Assembly: GCA_048267305.1 (NCBI GenBank)
Contig: JBLWXT010000005.1
Span: forward strand, 62,001 to 126,000
Direction: 5' to 3'
DNA: 64,000 nucleotides
Source: Owenweeksia sp048267305
GTDB lineage: Bacteria > Bacteroidota > Bacteroidia > Flavobacteriales > Schleiferiaceae
The translations under genes were made by a program, and so were the position numbers. Below, piece by piece: positions 42,424 to 50,844 of the stretch (position 1 is its first letter; each line of letters starts with the position of its first letter). A model generated the notes under the pieces. The model worked only from the letters and a program-made list of their open reading frames with translations. It made no database searches and was not told the DNA's origin.

Positions 42424-42957
42424 TTACCAGCTAAAGTCTTCGTCCAGCATCCAGTTGTCCTGCAATTTCAGGGTTTGCTCGATTACATCTCGTACGCAGC
42501 CTTCCCCTCCGTTTTTTGGAGAAACATATTGTGCTATCTCTTTTATCTCTGCTACAGCATTAGAGGGCGCAGCACCAATGCCGGCCTCAAGCATAACGTG
42601 ATAATCGGGAATGTCATCTCCCATGTATAAAATGTTTTCGGATTTAAGCCCTGTATGCTCATACACAGCCAAAAAGTCTTTCCAACTATCCATTTTGTGG
42701 GCCGAGCCCATATAGATATCCGAAAGTCCAAGTCTTTTTAAACTGGCCTTTACACCTTCACACTTCCCTCCTGAAATTACAGCTACAATAAATCCTTTCT
42801 TTATGGCTAGCTGCATGGCATAGCCATCCTTGCTGTTGAGGTTACGGACGGGCTGACCGTCAGGGCCAATCTGAAAAATACCGCTGCTAAGCACACCATC
42901 AACATCAAACACAAAGGCTTTGATGCGGTGGAGTAACTCCTTATAATTTTTTGTCAT
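42424..42957 (-). CDS. kdsC: HAD phosphatase, KdsC-like
   Basis: 177 residues from ATG 42957, overlapping the end of the DUF2520 gene; a longer frame to 43002 lies inside that gene and is unlikely. Motifs of the KdsC group of HAD enzymes: FVFDVDGVLSSG (nucleophile DxD), the Gly loop VISGG, and YMGDDIPD with the trailing GIGAAPSNA. The family removes phosphate from Kdo-8-phosphate in LPS synthesis, and the trimmed cap region and length (about 180) agree. Other Kdo genes are not in the window, so a related sugar phosphate cannot be excluded. Confidence 0.85.
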   Translation of the reverse strand: MTKNYKELLHRIKAFVFDVDGVLSSGIFQIGPDGQPVRNLNSKDGYAMQLAIKKGFIVAVISGGKCEGVKASLKRLGLSDIYMGSAHKMDSWKDFLAVYEHTGLKSENILYMGDDIPDYHVMLEAGIGAAPSNAVAEIKEIAQYVSPKNGGEGCVRDVIEQTLKLQDNWMLDEDFSW

Positions 42958-43693
42958 GGGTTTGCTGTATACTTTGGGTAAGCAGTTTATAGATGTCCGC
43001 AATAAGCGGATCTTTTATGAGCTTAAGGTGTTTTTCAATAGTCACATCATCTTTGCGGATGGCGGGACCTGTCTGCAGGTTTTCGGGATCTTTATTGCTT
43101 AGTTTTTTTACAGAGGTTTCAATTAATGGAATAAGGATTTTACAATCCAGTTCCACTTCCTGTAAAGTGGATTTTGCCAGATAATACAAATGATTGGTAA
43201 AGTTTTGTGCAAATACCGCTGCCAAGTGGAGGTAGGCTCTTTTTTGAGAGTCTATGGGATAAAAAGTGGCGCCAACTTTACGTACCACATCGGCCATCAG
43301 GTCAAAATCCTCATCATTATCTGCTTCCAGGCAAAACGGGATTGTACGTGCATCAATCTTCAGTTTTCCCTTTAAACTCATAAGAGGGTAAAACACCCCT
43401 CTGTGCCGGTGTTTACTGTCAATCTGCTCCAGGCCTAACCCTCCGGAGCAATGTACTATAAGCGTTTCGGTAGAGGGTAGTTGTGCGCTTACCGGGGCAA
43501 TGGCAGAATCATTAACTGCCAAAATAAGCATGTTGAAATCATGTATTACTTCAGGCAGTAAATCAATACTTTTTTCATCGCTGGCTGGTTTTCGGGCATA
43601 GGTTTCCACCTTTATCGGATAAATGTCCAGCGCTTGTTTTAAATAGGTCCCGGTATTACCGTTTCCTATAATTGCAATTTTCAATTGAGACAT
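42941..43693 (-). CDS. Rossmann / DUF2520 protein, F420-oxidoreductase-like
   Basis: 250 residues from ATG 43693. A Gly-rich dinucleotide-binding strand KIAIIGNGNTGTYL starts the protein, followed by LILAVNDSAIAPV and LIVHCSGG, then the DUF2520 C-terminal helical domain (YLHLAAVFAQNFTNHLYYLAK). Predicted NAD(P)-dependent oxidoreductase of unknown substrate. A minus-strand TACTTTTG at 43698-43705 places the likely transcript start at or next to the ATG, so translation may be leaderless; this also disfavours the longer ORF from 43723. It heads the string with kdsC, ubiA and maf, a gene order familiar in flavobacteria. Confidence 0.85.
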   Translation of the reverse strand: MSQLKIAIIGNGNTGTYLKQALDIYPIKVETYARKPASDEKSIDLLPEVIHDFNMLILAVNDSAIAPVSAQLPSTETLIVHCSGGLGLEQIDSKHRHRGVFYPLMSLKGKLKIDARTIPFCLEADNDEDFDLMADVVRKVGATFYPIDSQKRAYLHLAAVFAQNFTNHLYYLAKSTLQEVELDCKILIPLIETSVKKLSNKDPENLQTGPAIRKDDVTIEKHLKLIKDPLIADIYKLLTQSIQQTHDKKL

Positions 43694-43891
43694 GCCGCAA
43701 AAGTAGCAAATGACGTTTTGCACTTAGTACATCATTAGCGTCAAAATTTAAACACGCGCCATGGGTTTGTCTAAATTAGTATTCGAAGGTTCTGATTTTC
43801 ATTAAAATCACTTACTTAGTGGCAAGTTTAAAAGAAAGTCTTAAAAGTTTTCCATTTAAGCCCTATTGATTCATAATACAATCCTATTGCC

Positions 43892-45838
43892 TTGAAATTA
43901 AATATCTTAAGAATATTCACCGGATCATCGAAAAAGTATTTAGCAGGCTTGGTATTTCTCTTAACCTTTTCAGTGGAAGCGGCACATCTGGTCGGTGGAC
44001 AGATTTCTTACACTTGTTTAGGAGGCAGTAACTATCAAATCAGGCTTAGGGTATACAGGGATTGTGGGGGTGGAGGAGCCCAGTTTGATGCACAGGCCAA
44101 TATTGCCATTTACGATATAAATAATGTGCTCATTACCATGTTAACTCCGGCAAAGGGGCCAACCATAAACGTTCCACCAGATTCTACAGGGAATCCTTGT
44201 GTAACTGCCCCTCCGGGATTGTGCACCGAATATGCCGAGTACCTCGATACCATTAACCTGCCTCCCATTGCAGGAGGTTATGTTATTACCCACCAACGCT
44301 GTTGCCGCAACAACTCTATTGCCAACGTGAATAACTCAGGTACATTTGGAAATACCTACACGGTATCCATTCCTGATAATGACACCACCTGCAACAGTTC
44401 TCCTGAATTTTTAGGTGTAGCACCTATCGTTTTATGTTTAAATAGCCCGGTGAACTTAGGGCTTAGAGTGAGTGAACCTGATGGTGACTCACTACATTTT
44501 GAGTTTTGCGACATTTTAAATGGTGGTGCTTCGGGAGGAGGTAGCGGCTGTAACACCACCGTGCCCAATCCACCATGCCCGCCACCCTATGCCATTATTC
44601 CTTTTTCAGCACCTTTTACCAGTATAAATCCCATTCCATCACTTCCGGTTTTTCAGGTGGATCCCCTTACGGGAACACTTACTGGTACTCCAAATCAGCT
44701 CGGACAATATGTGGTAGGTATTTGTGTAACAGAGTATCGTGCCGGGATACCATTGAGCACAACCCGTTTGGATTATCAGTTTAATGTGGCCAGTTGTATT
44801 TCAAATGTGGTAAGTGATATGGTCACTCCTTTAGAAGACCCCAGTATACTTTGTGATGGCCTTACAGTAAGCTTTGAATCTGAAAGCCAAAACGTAACAG
44901 GTTTGCTCTGGGATTTTGGAGTGTCGGGTACAAGTCTTGACACTTCTACCAAGGCTAAGCCCACCTTTACTTATCCGGGAGCAGGCACTTATACGGTAAC
45001 CCTTTATGCCAACCCTGGTTCGCCATGTGGCGATACCCTGAGGGTGAACTTTACCATTACCCCCGAAGTTATTCCCGACTTTAGATATTCGGGTGTTTTT
45101 TGTTTAGAGGCCAATGCCGTGGATTTCACTCAAGCGGGAAATTACCCTGCGGGTACTACCTTTCTTTGGGATTTTGGGCCTGATGCCAATTTTCCGACAT
45201 CCATATTAGAAGTGCCTCCAACCATTATTTGGAACAGCCCCGGTAAACATTATGTGAGCCTTACCATCAATTATGGGCTTTGCCAAAAAACCAAATTGGA
45301 TTCAGTGGAGATAAGCAACCTCATAGTGGGTGTGGATGCCGGACCAAATCAAATAATTGAAGAGGATGAAACTTTTTTCCTTTCAGGAACAGGCGGTACC
45401 CAGTTTTATTGGTGGGCTGATCAACCAGTTGATATTGGAGATAGATTTGGACAAACTACCACTGCGAGGCTAGAGCCAGGTCAGGACACCGTTAAGTTTT
45501 ACCTCCGCGCAAGCGATCCCCTGGGTTGTCAGGGAATTGACTCTATGTACGTATTTGTTACAAGGCCAGGAGGTCCCATCAATTTTATATCTCCCAACGG
45601 AGATGGTATAAATGATGTGTTTGATATCGGTGAGTTAAATCCAGATTTGGATTGTAAGCTTACTATTTTAAACCGCTGGGGTACGGAGGTATGGTCTGCC
45701 GAGAAGTATAAAAACGACTGGACTGGTGTAAACCGTGGTGGTAATGATTTACCCGATGGAACCTATTATTGGATTTTGCAATGCGGTAATGAGGTGCGGC
45801 ATAAGGATGCCGTTACAATTTTGAGATCTCAGAGATAG
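43892..45838 (+). CDS. PKD-repeat protein with T9SS type-B sorting domain, tandem copy 1
   Basis: 648 residues from TTG 43892, the only start that gives a signal peptide (ends FSVEAA). N-terminal domain of about 270 residues with HLVGGQISYTCLGGSNYQIR, LRVYRDC and paired cysteines RCCRN. Two PKD-type domains follow, each with WDFG (about 345 and 440), then an Ig-like domain with VDAGPNQ. The last 85 residues form the gliding motility-associated C-terminal domain (SPNGDGINDVF, LNRWGTEVW, LPDGTYYW), which sends proteins through T9SS to the cell surface. Probable adhesin or gliding/surface protein. First of three tandem paralogues at 43892, 45940 and 48428. Confidence 0.88.
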   Translation: MKLNILRIFTGSSKKYLAGLVFLLTFSVEAAHLVGGQISYTCLGGSNYQIRLRVYRDCGGGGAQFDAQANIAIYDINNVLITMLTPAKGPTINVPPDSTGNPCVTAPPGLCTEYAEYLDTINLPPIAGGYVITHQRCCRNNSIANVNNSGTFGNTYTVSIPDNDTTCNSSPEFLGVAPIVLCLNSPVNLGLRVSEPDGDSLHFEFCDILNGGASGGGSGCNTTVPNPPCPPPYAIIPFSAPFTSINPIPSLPVFQVDPLTGTLTGTPNQLGQYVVGICVTEYRAGIPLSTTRLDYQFNVASCISNVVSDMVTPLEDPSILCDGLTVSFESESQNVTGLLWDFGVSGTSLDTSTKAKPTFTYPGAGTYTVTLYANPGSPCGDTLRVNFTITPEVIPDFRYSGVFCLEANAVDFTQAGNYPAGTTFLWDFGPDANFPTSILEVPPTIIWNSPGKHYVSLTINYGLCQKTKLDSVEISNLIVGVDAGPNQIIEEDETFFLSGTGGTQFYWWADQPVDIGDRFGQTTTARLEPGQDTVKFYLRASDPLGCQGIDSMYVFVTRPGGPINFISPNGDGINDVFDIGELNPDLDCKLTILNRWGTEVWSAEKYKNDWTGVNRGGNDLPDGTYYWILQCGNEVRHKDAVTILRSQR

Positions 45839-45939
45839 AGCCTGTTTCAGAGTTTCGCCCGGTACCCCCTTTTCTTCATTGGAGGATGTTATTAGTAACT
45901 TGAAAATTTTTCAGCGATTAAATCTTAACCACACCTTCT

Positions 45940-48324
45940 ATGAATTTCAGTTTTCCCCTCCTGAAGAAAATACTATTGTCGGGCATAATTCTGCTCTCAT
46001 TGCATACATCAGCCCGCCATTACATAGGCGGTGTTATTACCTATAAGTTTTTGGGAAGTAATCAGTATGAGCTCAATATGCGTGTGTATAGAGACTGCAA
46101 TTCCGGAAACCCTGCCTTTCCTCCTTCAATTACGGTTTCTGTAAGAGATAGTACGGGCGGGCAACTTCAGTCATTAAGTGCCTTGCGAGGTACTGTTTTT
46201 CCAGTTAGCCTGGACACTTCGCGTTGTGTACCGGCACCTCCCGGGATTTGTACCGAATATTCTGATTACACCGTAACCGCAATTTTGCCCCCTATAGCCG
46301 GAGGATACCTAATAGACGCTTCCCCTTGCTGTAGAAACAGTACCATTAGTAATATTCCTAACCCCGTCTCTACGGGCTATGTGTACAATACCAATATTTC
46401 TCCGGCAGTAGCAGGTAATTCCACACCCACTTTTTTGGATGTACCACCTGTTTTGCTTTGCCTGGGAAGGCCTGTGGATTTAAACTTCAATGTTACTGAC
46501 GCAAACAATGACTCTCTGTCGTATGAGTTGTGCGATATATATGCTAGTTCTTATCCTTATGTGCCAATTACTTTTTTAGCTCCCTATAGCAGTCAATACC
46601 CTTTGCCATCATCGCCAGCTATGGCGATTGATGCCGTTACGGGGCAGTTTACCGGTACACCCAATCAGCTGGGCCAGTATGTAATGGGGATCTGTGTAAC
46701 CGAGTGGAGAAATGGAATTCCGCTGAGTACTATCAGATTGGATTACCAATTTAATGTTACAAACTGCTCCAATTTTTATAGCGATGTTATTAGTCAAATT
46801 GAGGATTCCACACTCCTTTGTCAAGGATTAACAATGAATTTTACATCCCAAAGTCAGAATGCCAGCAAGCTTTTATGGGATTTTGGTGATCCGGCCATTA
46901 CAACCGATACCTCTACACAAGCCAACCCTACCTACACCTACAATCAACCTGGCAATTACCTTGTAACGCTTATTGCGGAACCTGGTGATACCTGTGCAGA
47001 TACAGCCTTTAGCTACTTTGATGTTCGCAACCCAGTGTTTGCAGGTTTTAATGTAGATAGTAAATATTGCTTCCCTCAACAGCCCATACAGCTAATGTCT
47101 AACGTGTTAAATCCTGCACCAGCAGTCTTTAATTGGGATTTTGGTCCGTTTGCCAATCCATCAACTTCAAACAAAGTGGTACCACCAGCAGTAAGTTGGA
47201 GCCAGGGAGGGGATCACTATGTAGAGGTGACTGTAACCAATGGAAAGTGTATTGCCGTTTATGGTGATACGGTGAGGATAACTCCTAAGTTGAAGAGTGA
47301 CATGCTTACTCCACTTGAAGACCCTACCATTACGTGCAGCGGACTTACCACTCAGTTTACGTCACAATCCATCGGGGCCAGCAGCCTACATTGGGATTTT
47401 GGGGATGGATCAACATTGGCAGATACATCAAATGTTGCCAATCCTGCCTACACTTATCCTGCACCGGGCTCGTATACGGTTGAACTAACAGCGGAGCAAC
47501 CGGCAGGATGCGTTGATAAAACCACATTTGTGTTTGATGTTTTTGAGTCTCTTAATCCTAAGATTAAAAAAACAGGTGTATTTTGTTTTGAGGGTCAGGA
47601 TATTTTATTGCAAGCGGATGGGTTTTATCCCCCAGGTACTGCCTTTCAATGGGATTTGGGTGTGCAAGCGAATAAGCCATTTGCCACTACACCACTGGTA
47701 CCTCATGTTGTTTTTACAACTCCCGGAACTTATCCCATCCAGCTAACGGTAACCAATGGCCTGTGTACTGCTACAGTTTATGATACGATTAAAACCGAAG
47801 CCTGGACAGCATTTGCGGATGCCGGCCCAAATCAGGTACTAAAGCCCGGTGAAATATTACATTTAGATGGAAGTTTTGGCAGTGATTACTACTGGTCATG
47901 CAGTCACCCCGTTAAGATTAGCAATCCCTTTGGGAGAAATCCAGCGGTAGAACTTTCACATATTGGCGATAGTATCTATTTCTATTTTACGGTAACAGAT
48001 GCACAGGGCTGCCAGGGCAAGGATACCATGGCGGTGTATGTAACAGCAAACATTGACGGTGGTGGTTACAACATCCTCACGGCCAATGGCGATGGCCGTA
48101 ATGACTTCCTGGATTTAAGTGAGTACATTACAGGTAGTGATTGTGGCCTCACCGTTTTGAATAGATGGGGGAGTGAGGTGTATAAAGTTGAGCAATATGC
48201 TAATGACTGGACAGGAGTAGACAACTCTTCGAATAAACTTCCTGATGGAACTTATTACTATGTACTGTTTTGCGATAGAGAGATTGTACTCAAAGGGCCG
48301 GTGACTATTATTAACGGTCAGTAA
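45940..48324 (+). CDS. PKD-repeat protein with T9SS type-B sorting domain, tandem copy 2
   Basis: 794 residues from ATG 45940; signal peptide then HYIGGVITYKFLGSNQYEL and NMRVYRDC. It has four PKD-type domains (WDFG, WDFGP, WDFGD, WDLGV), arranged as two A-B pairs, and the type-B sorting domain at the end (TANGDGRNDFLDLSEY, LNRWGSEVY, LPDGTYYY). The extra pair compared with copy 1 suggests that a PKD A-B module was duplicated. Secreted by T9SS; function unknown. Confidence 0.88.
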   Translation: MNFSFPLLKKILLSGIILLSLHTSARHYIGGVITYKFLGSNQYELNMRVYRDCNSGNPAFPPSITVSVRDSTGGQLQSLSALRGTVFPVSLDTSRCVPAPPGICTEYSDYTVTAILPPIAGGYLIDASPCCRNSTISNIPNPVSTGYVYNTNISPAVAGNSTPTFLDVPPVLLCLGRPVDLNFNVTDANNDSLSYELCDIYASSYPYVPITFLAPYSSQYPLPSSPAMAIDAVTGQFTGTPNQLGQYVMGICVTEWRNGIPLSTIRLDYQFNVTNCSNFYSDVISQIEDSTLLCQGLTMNFTSQSQNASKLLWDFGDPAITTDTSTQANPTYTYNQPGNYLVTLIAEPGDTCADTAFSYFDVRNPVFAGFNVDSKYCFPQQPIQLMSNVLNPAPAVFNWDFGPFANPSTSNKVVPPAVSWSQGGDHYVEVTVTNGKCIAVYGDTVRITPKLKSDMLTPLEDPTITCSGLTTQFTSQSIGASSLHWDFGDGSTLADTSNVANPAYTYPAPGSYTVELTAEQPAGCVDKTTFVFDVFESLNPKIKKTGVFCFEGQDILLQADGFYPPGTAFQWDLGVQANKPFATTPLVPHVVFTTPGTYPIQLTVTNGLCTATVYDTIKTEAWTAFADAGPNQVLKPGEILHLDGSFGSDYYWSCSHPVKISNPFGRNPAVELSHIGDSIYFYFTVTDAQGCQGKDTMAVYVTANIDGGGYNILTANGDGRNDFLDLSEYITGSDCGLTVLNRWGSEVYKVEQYANDWTGVDNSSNKLPDGTYYYVLFCDREIVLKGPVTIINGQ

Positions 48325-48427
48325 CTCTAAAAAACACTCGTCAGATAATTCAGCTTTGTGAGTGGGTGTACTGAAGGTTATTTTTAACTTTAACCTTTTG
48401 TGATTATTAATTTCAATTCATAATCCC

Positions 48428-50836
48428 CTGGACATCTTATATAAAATCAGGTTTCGATTTCTGTTTGTTATCCTGGCCCTGAGTATTTCGGCTACTTCCT
48501 TTGCCACTCACCTTGTAGGGGGGTATATCACGTATACACATCTAGGAAGTAACCTTTACCAAATAAATATGCGGGTTTACAGAGACTGCAATCCCGGTAC
48601 CGCAATATTGGATGGAACTCTGATAGTGGATATTGAAAACTTATCTAACAATAATACCGATACCTTAAGATTGGAAAGAAGAGGACCTTTCCCTCATTTA
48701 CTGGATACCTCAAAGTGTATAATAATGCCGGCTGGAGTTTGTATTGAATTCTATGAGTTTAGTGACACTATTACCTTGCCTCCAAGCCCCGGAGGTTATT
48801 CACTTTCAGTGTCAAATTGTTGTCGCAATAGTTTAATACAAAATGTATCTAACCCCACAAGGGTGGATTACTATTGGAATTGTAATATTCCGCCAAATGA
48901 TACCGCAGGAAACAGTTCGCCTGAATTTTTAACGCCTCCTCCCGTGCTGCTCTGCTTAAACCAACCTTTAACTGATACCCTGCATACAAGGGATATTGAT
49001 GGAGATTCACTTTCCTACGAGCTTTGCGACATATACCGATCAAATTTACCAGGCAACAACGCTCCATCGGCCATTGTATTTACAACGCCCTATAGTAGTT
49101 TATTCCCCATGCCGTCTTCTCCGCCCTTTGGTATTGATCCTATAACAGGTCGTTTGCGAGGCACACCAAATCAAATTGGACATTATGTATTGGGTATTTG
49201 TGTAACAGACTGGAGAAATGGTGTACCCTTAAGTACAGTTCGCGTAGATTATGAGTTTAATGTAACACCATGTTATACAATTGTAAGTGATATACTTACC
49301 CAGGCAGAAGATTCAACCTTGTTATGCGCTGGTTTCAGCATGAATTTTACCGGGCAAACACAAAATGCCAACACCTTTTTTTGGGATTTTGGAGATACTA
49401 CCACTTTGGCTGATACTTCAAATGTCCGTCATCCAACTTATACATACAGCAAACCAGGATCATATAAGGTAATGCTAATAGCCGAACCCGGAGACAGATG
49501 TGCCGATACCACTTATGCTGAATTTGTAATTCATGAGGCAGGATCGATTAATATAGGAAAAGACACATCCTACTGTTTTTATGATCAGCCTGTTGATCTA
49601 TATGTTAATAGCGCTTATCCTGACAGTGCTACCTATTTTTGGGAATTTGGCCCGGGCGCGAATATTACCACTTCAACACAAAAAATACCACCGCCTATAA
49701 GTTGGTCATCAGGTGGTAAGCATTACGTGAAGGTGAGCGTGAAAAACGGAAAGTGTAAATGGATACATGGAGATACCATAACTATACGTCCGAAGCTTGA
49801 AGCAGATATTATTACAATTGCTGAAAATCCACAAATGGTTTGTGAGGGATTGAATGTTCAGCTGATTTCTGAAACTAAAAATGCCTCTGATGTAAAGTGG
49901 GATTTTGGGGATCTCAATACCTTGTCTGATACAGCCCGCGGAGATACTGTATCCTATACCTACCCGGGCGAGGGCTTTTATACGGTTAAACTTATAGCCA
50001 CACAGGACGGCCTGTGTTGGGATACGGTTTCTTATAATTTTGAGGTTTTTCCACGTATTGTGCCTGATATGGAGGTAACAGGCAGATTTTGTTTTGAGTC
50101 TCAGGAGATAAACTTTGAGGCAGTTGGCAGTTACCCTATAGGTACCCGATTCACCTGGGATTTAGGTCCCACAGCCAATAAGCCTAAGGTCAATAATCCG
50201 TCTGCTACAAATATCTCATGGTCTGATGCTGGCATGCATATAGTAAGCCTTACAGCCACTAAAGGAACATGTTCAGAAACTAAGGTTGATACCGTTTTCA
50301 CCCCGGCCTGGAGTGTTCCTGTTGATGCTGGTGCCGATACCGTCATCTCTTACAGGCAGCTGCTGGAACTGAGGGGCAGCAATGCCATTCAACACTATTG
50401 GTTCTCCAGTGATCCTGTGGGTATTAGCAATCCATTTTCGCAAAACACCACAGCCAGTATACCTACAAGTAATGATACAATATTTTTCTTCCTGAGGGTA
50501 ACAGATGCCAATGGCTGCCAGGGCATGGATACAATGCAGGTATATGTAATGGCTGATCCATCAGGCGGTGGGTACAACATCCTTACCCCCAATGGTGATG
50601 GGCGCAATGATTTTCTTGATTTAAGTGATTATATGCTGGGGCGGGATTGTGCCTTTACTGTAATGAACCGCTGGGGGAGTGAGGTATATCATGCCGAAAA
50701 GTACGAAAACGACTGGCCGGGTTGGGATAATGCCCACAGACCTTTACCTGATGGCACCTACTACTACATTTTGTTTTGTGATAGAACTGTTACCGCCAAA
50801 GGGCCAATCACTATAATTAATAGTGATTGGAAATAA
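48428..50836 (+). CDS. PKD-repeat T9SS protein, tandem copy 3, apparent CTG start
   Basis: 802 residues if started at CTG 48428. No ATG, GTG or TTG exists in frame between the upstream stop (TGA at about 48401) and the first ATG at 48569, yet that ATG lies 47 codons inside the conserved N-terminal domain: the frame before it encodes a signal peptide (KIRFRFLFVILALSISATSFA) and then THLVGGYITYTHLG, which aligns with copies 1 and 2. So translation must begin at CTG 48428 or a nearby ATT, or the start has been lost. The body has four PKD-type domains and the same sorting domain as copy 2 (TPNGDGRNDFLDLSDY, LPDGTYYY). Confidence 0.8.
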   Translation: MDILYKIRFRFLFVILALSISATSFATHLVGGYITYTHLGSNLYQINMRVYRDCNPGTAILDGTLIVDIENLSNNNTDTLRLERRGPFPHLLDTSKCIIMPAGVCIEFYEFSDTITLPPSPGGYSLSVSNCCRNSLIQNVSNPTRVDYYWNCNIPPNDTAGNSSPEFLTPPPVLLCLNQPLTDTLHTRDIDGDSLSYELCDIYRSNLPGNNAPSAIVFTTPYSSLFPMPSSPPFGIDPITGRLRGTPNQIGHYVLGICVTDWRNGVPLSTVRVDYEFNVTPCYTIVSDILTQAEDSTLLCAGFSMNFTGQTQNANTFFWDFGDTTTLADTSNVRHPTYTYSKPGSYKVMLIAEPGDRCADTTYAEFVIHEAGSINIGKDTSYCFYDQPVDLYVNSAYPDSATYFWEFGPGANITTSTQKIPPPISWSSGGKHYVKVSVKNGKCKWIHGDTITIRPKLEADIITIAENPQMVCEGLNVQLISETKNASDVKWDFGDLNTLSDTARGDTVSYTYPGEGFYTVKLIATQDGLCWDTVSYNFEVFPRIVPDMEVTGRFCFESQEINFEAVGSYPIGTRFTWDLGPTANKPKVNNPSATNISWSDAGMHIVSLTATKGTCSETKVDTVFTPAWSVPVDAGADTVISYRQLLELRGSNAIQHYWFSSDPVGISNPFSQNTTASIPTSNDTIFFFLRVTDANGCQGMDTMQVYVMADPSGGGYNILTPNGDGRNDFLDLSDYMLGRDCAFTVMNRWGSEVYHAEKYENDWPGWDNAHRPLPDGTYYYILFCDRTVTAKGPITIINSDWK

Positions 50837-50844
50837 AGTGTTTT

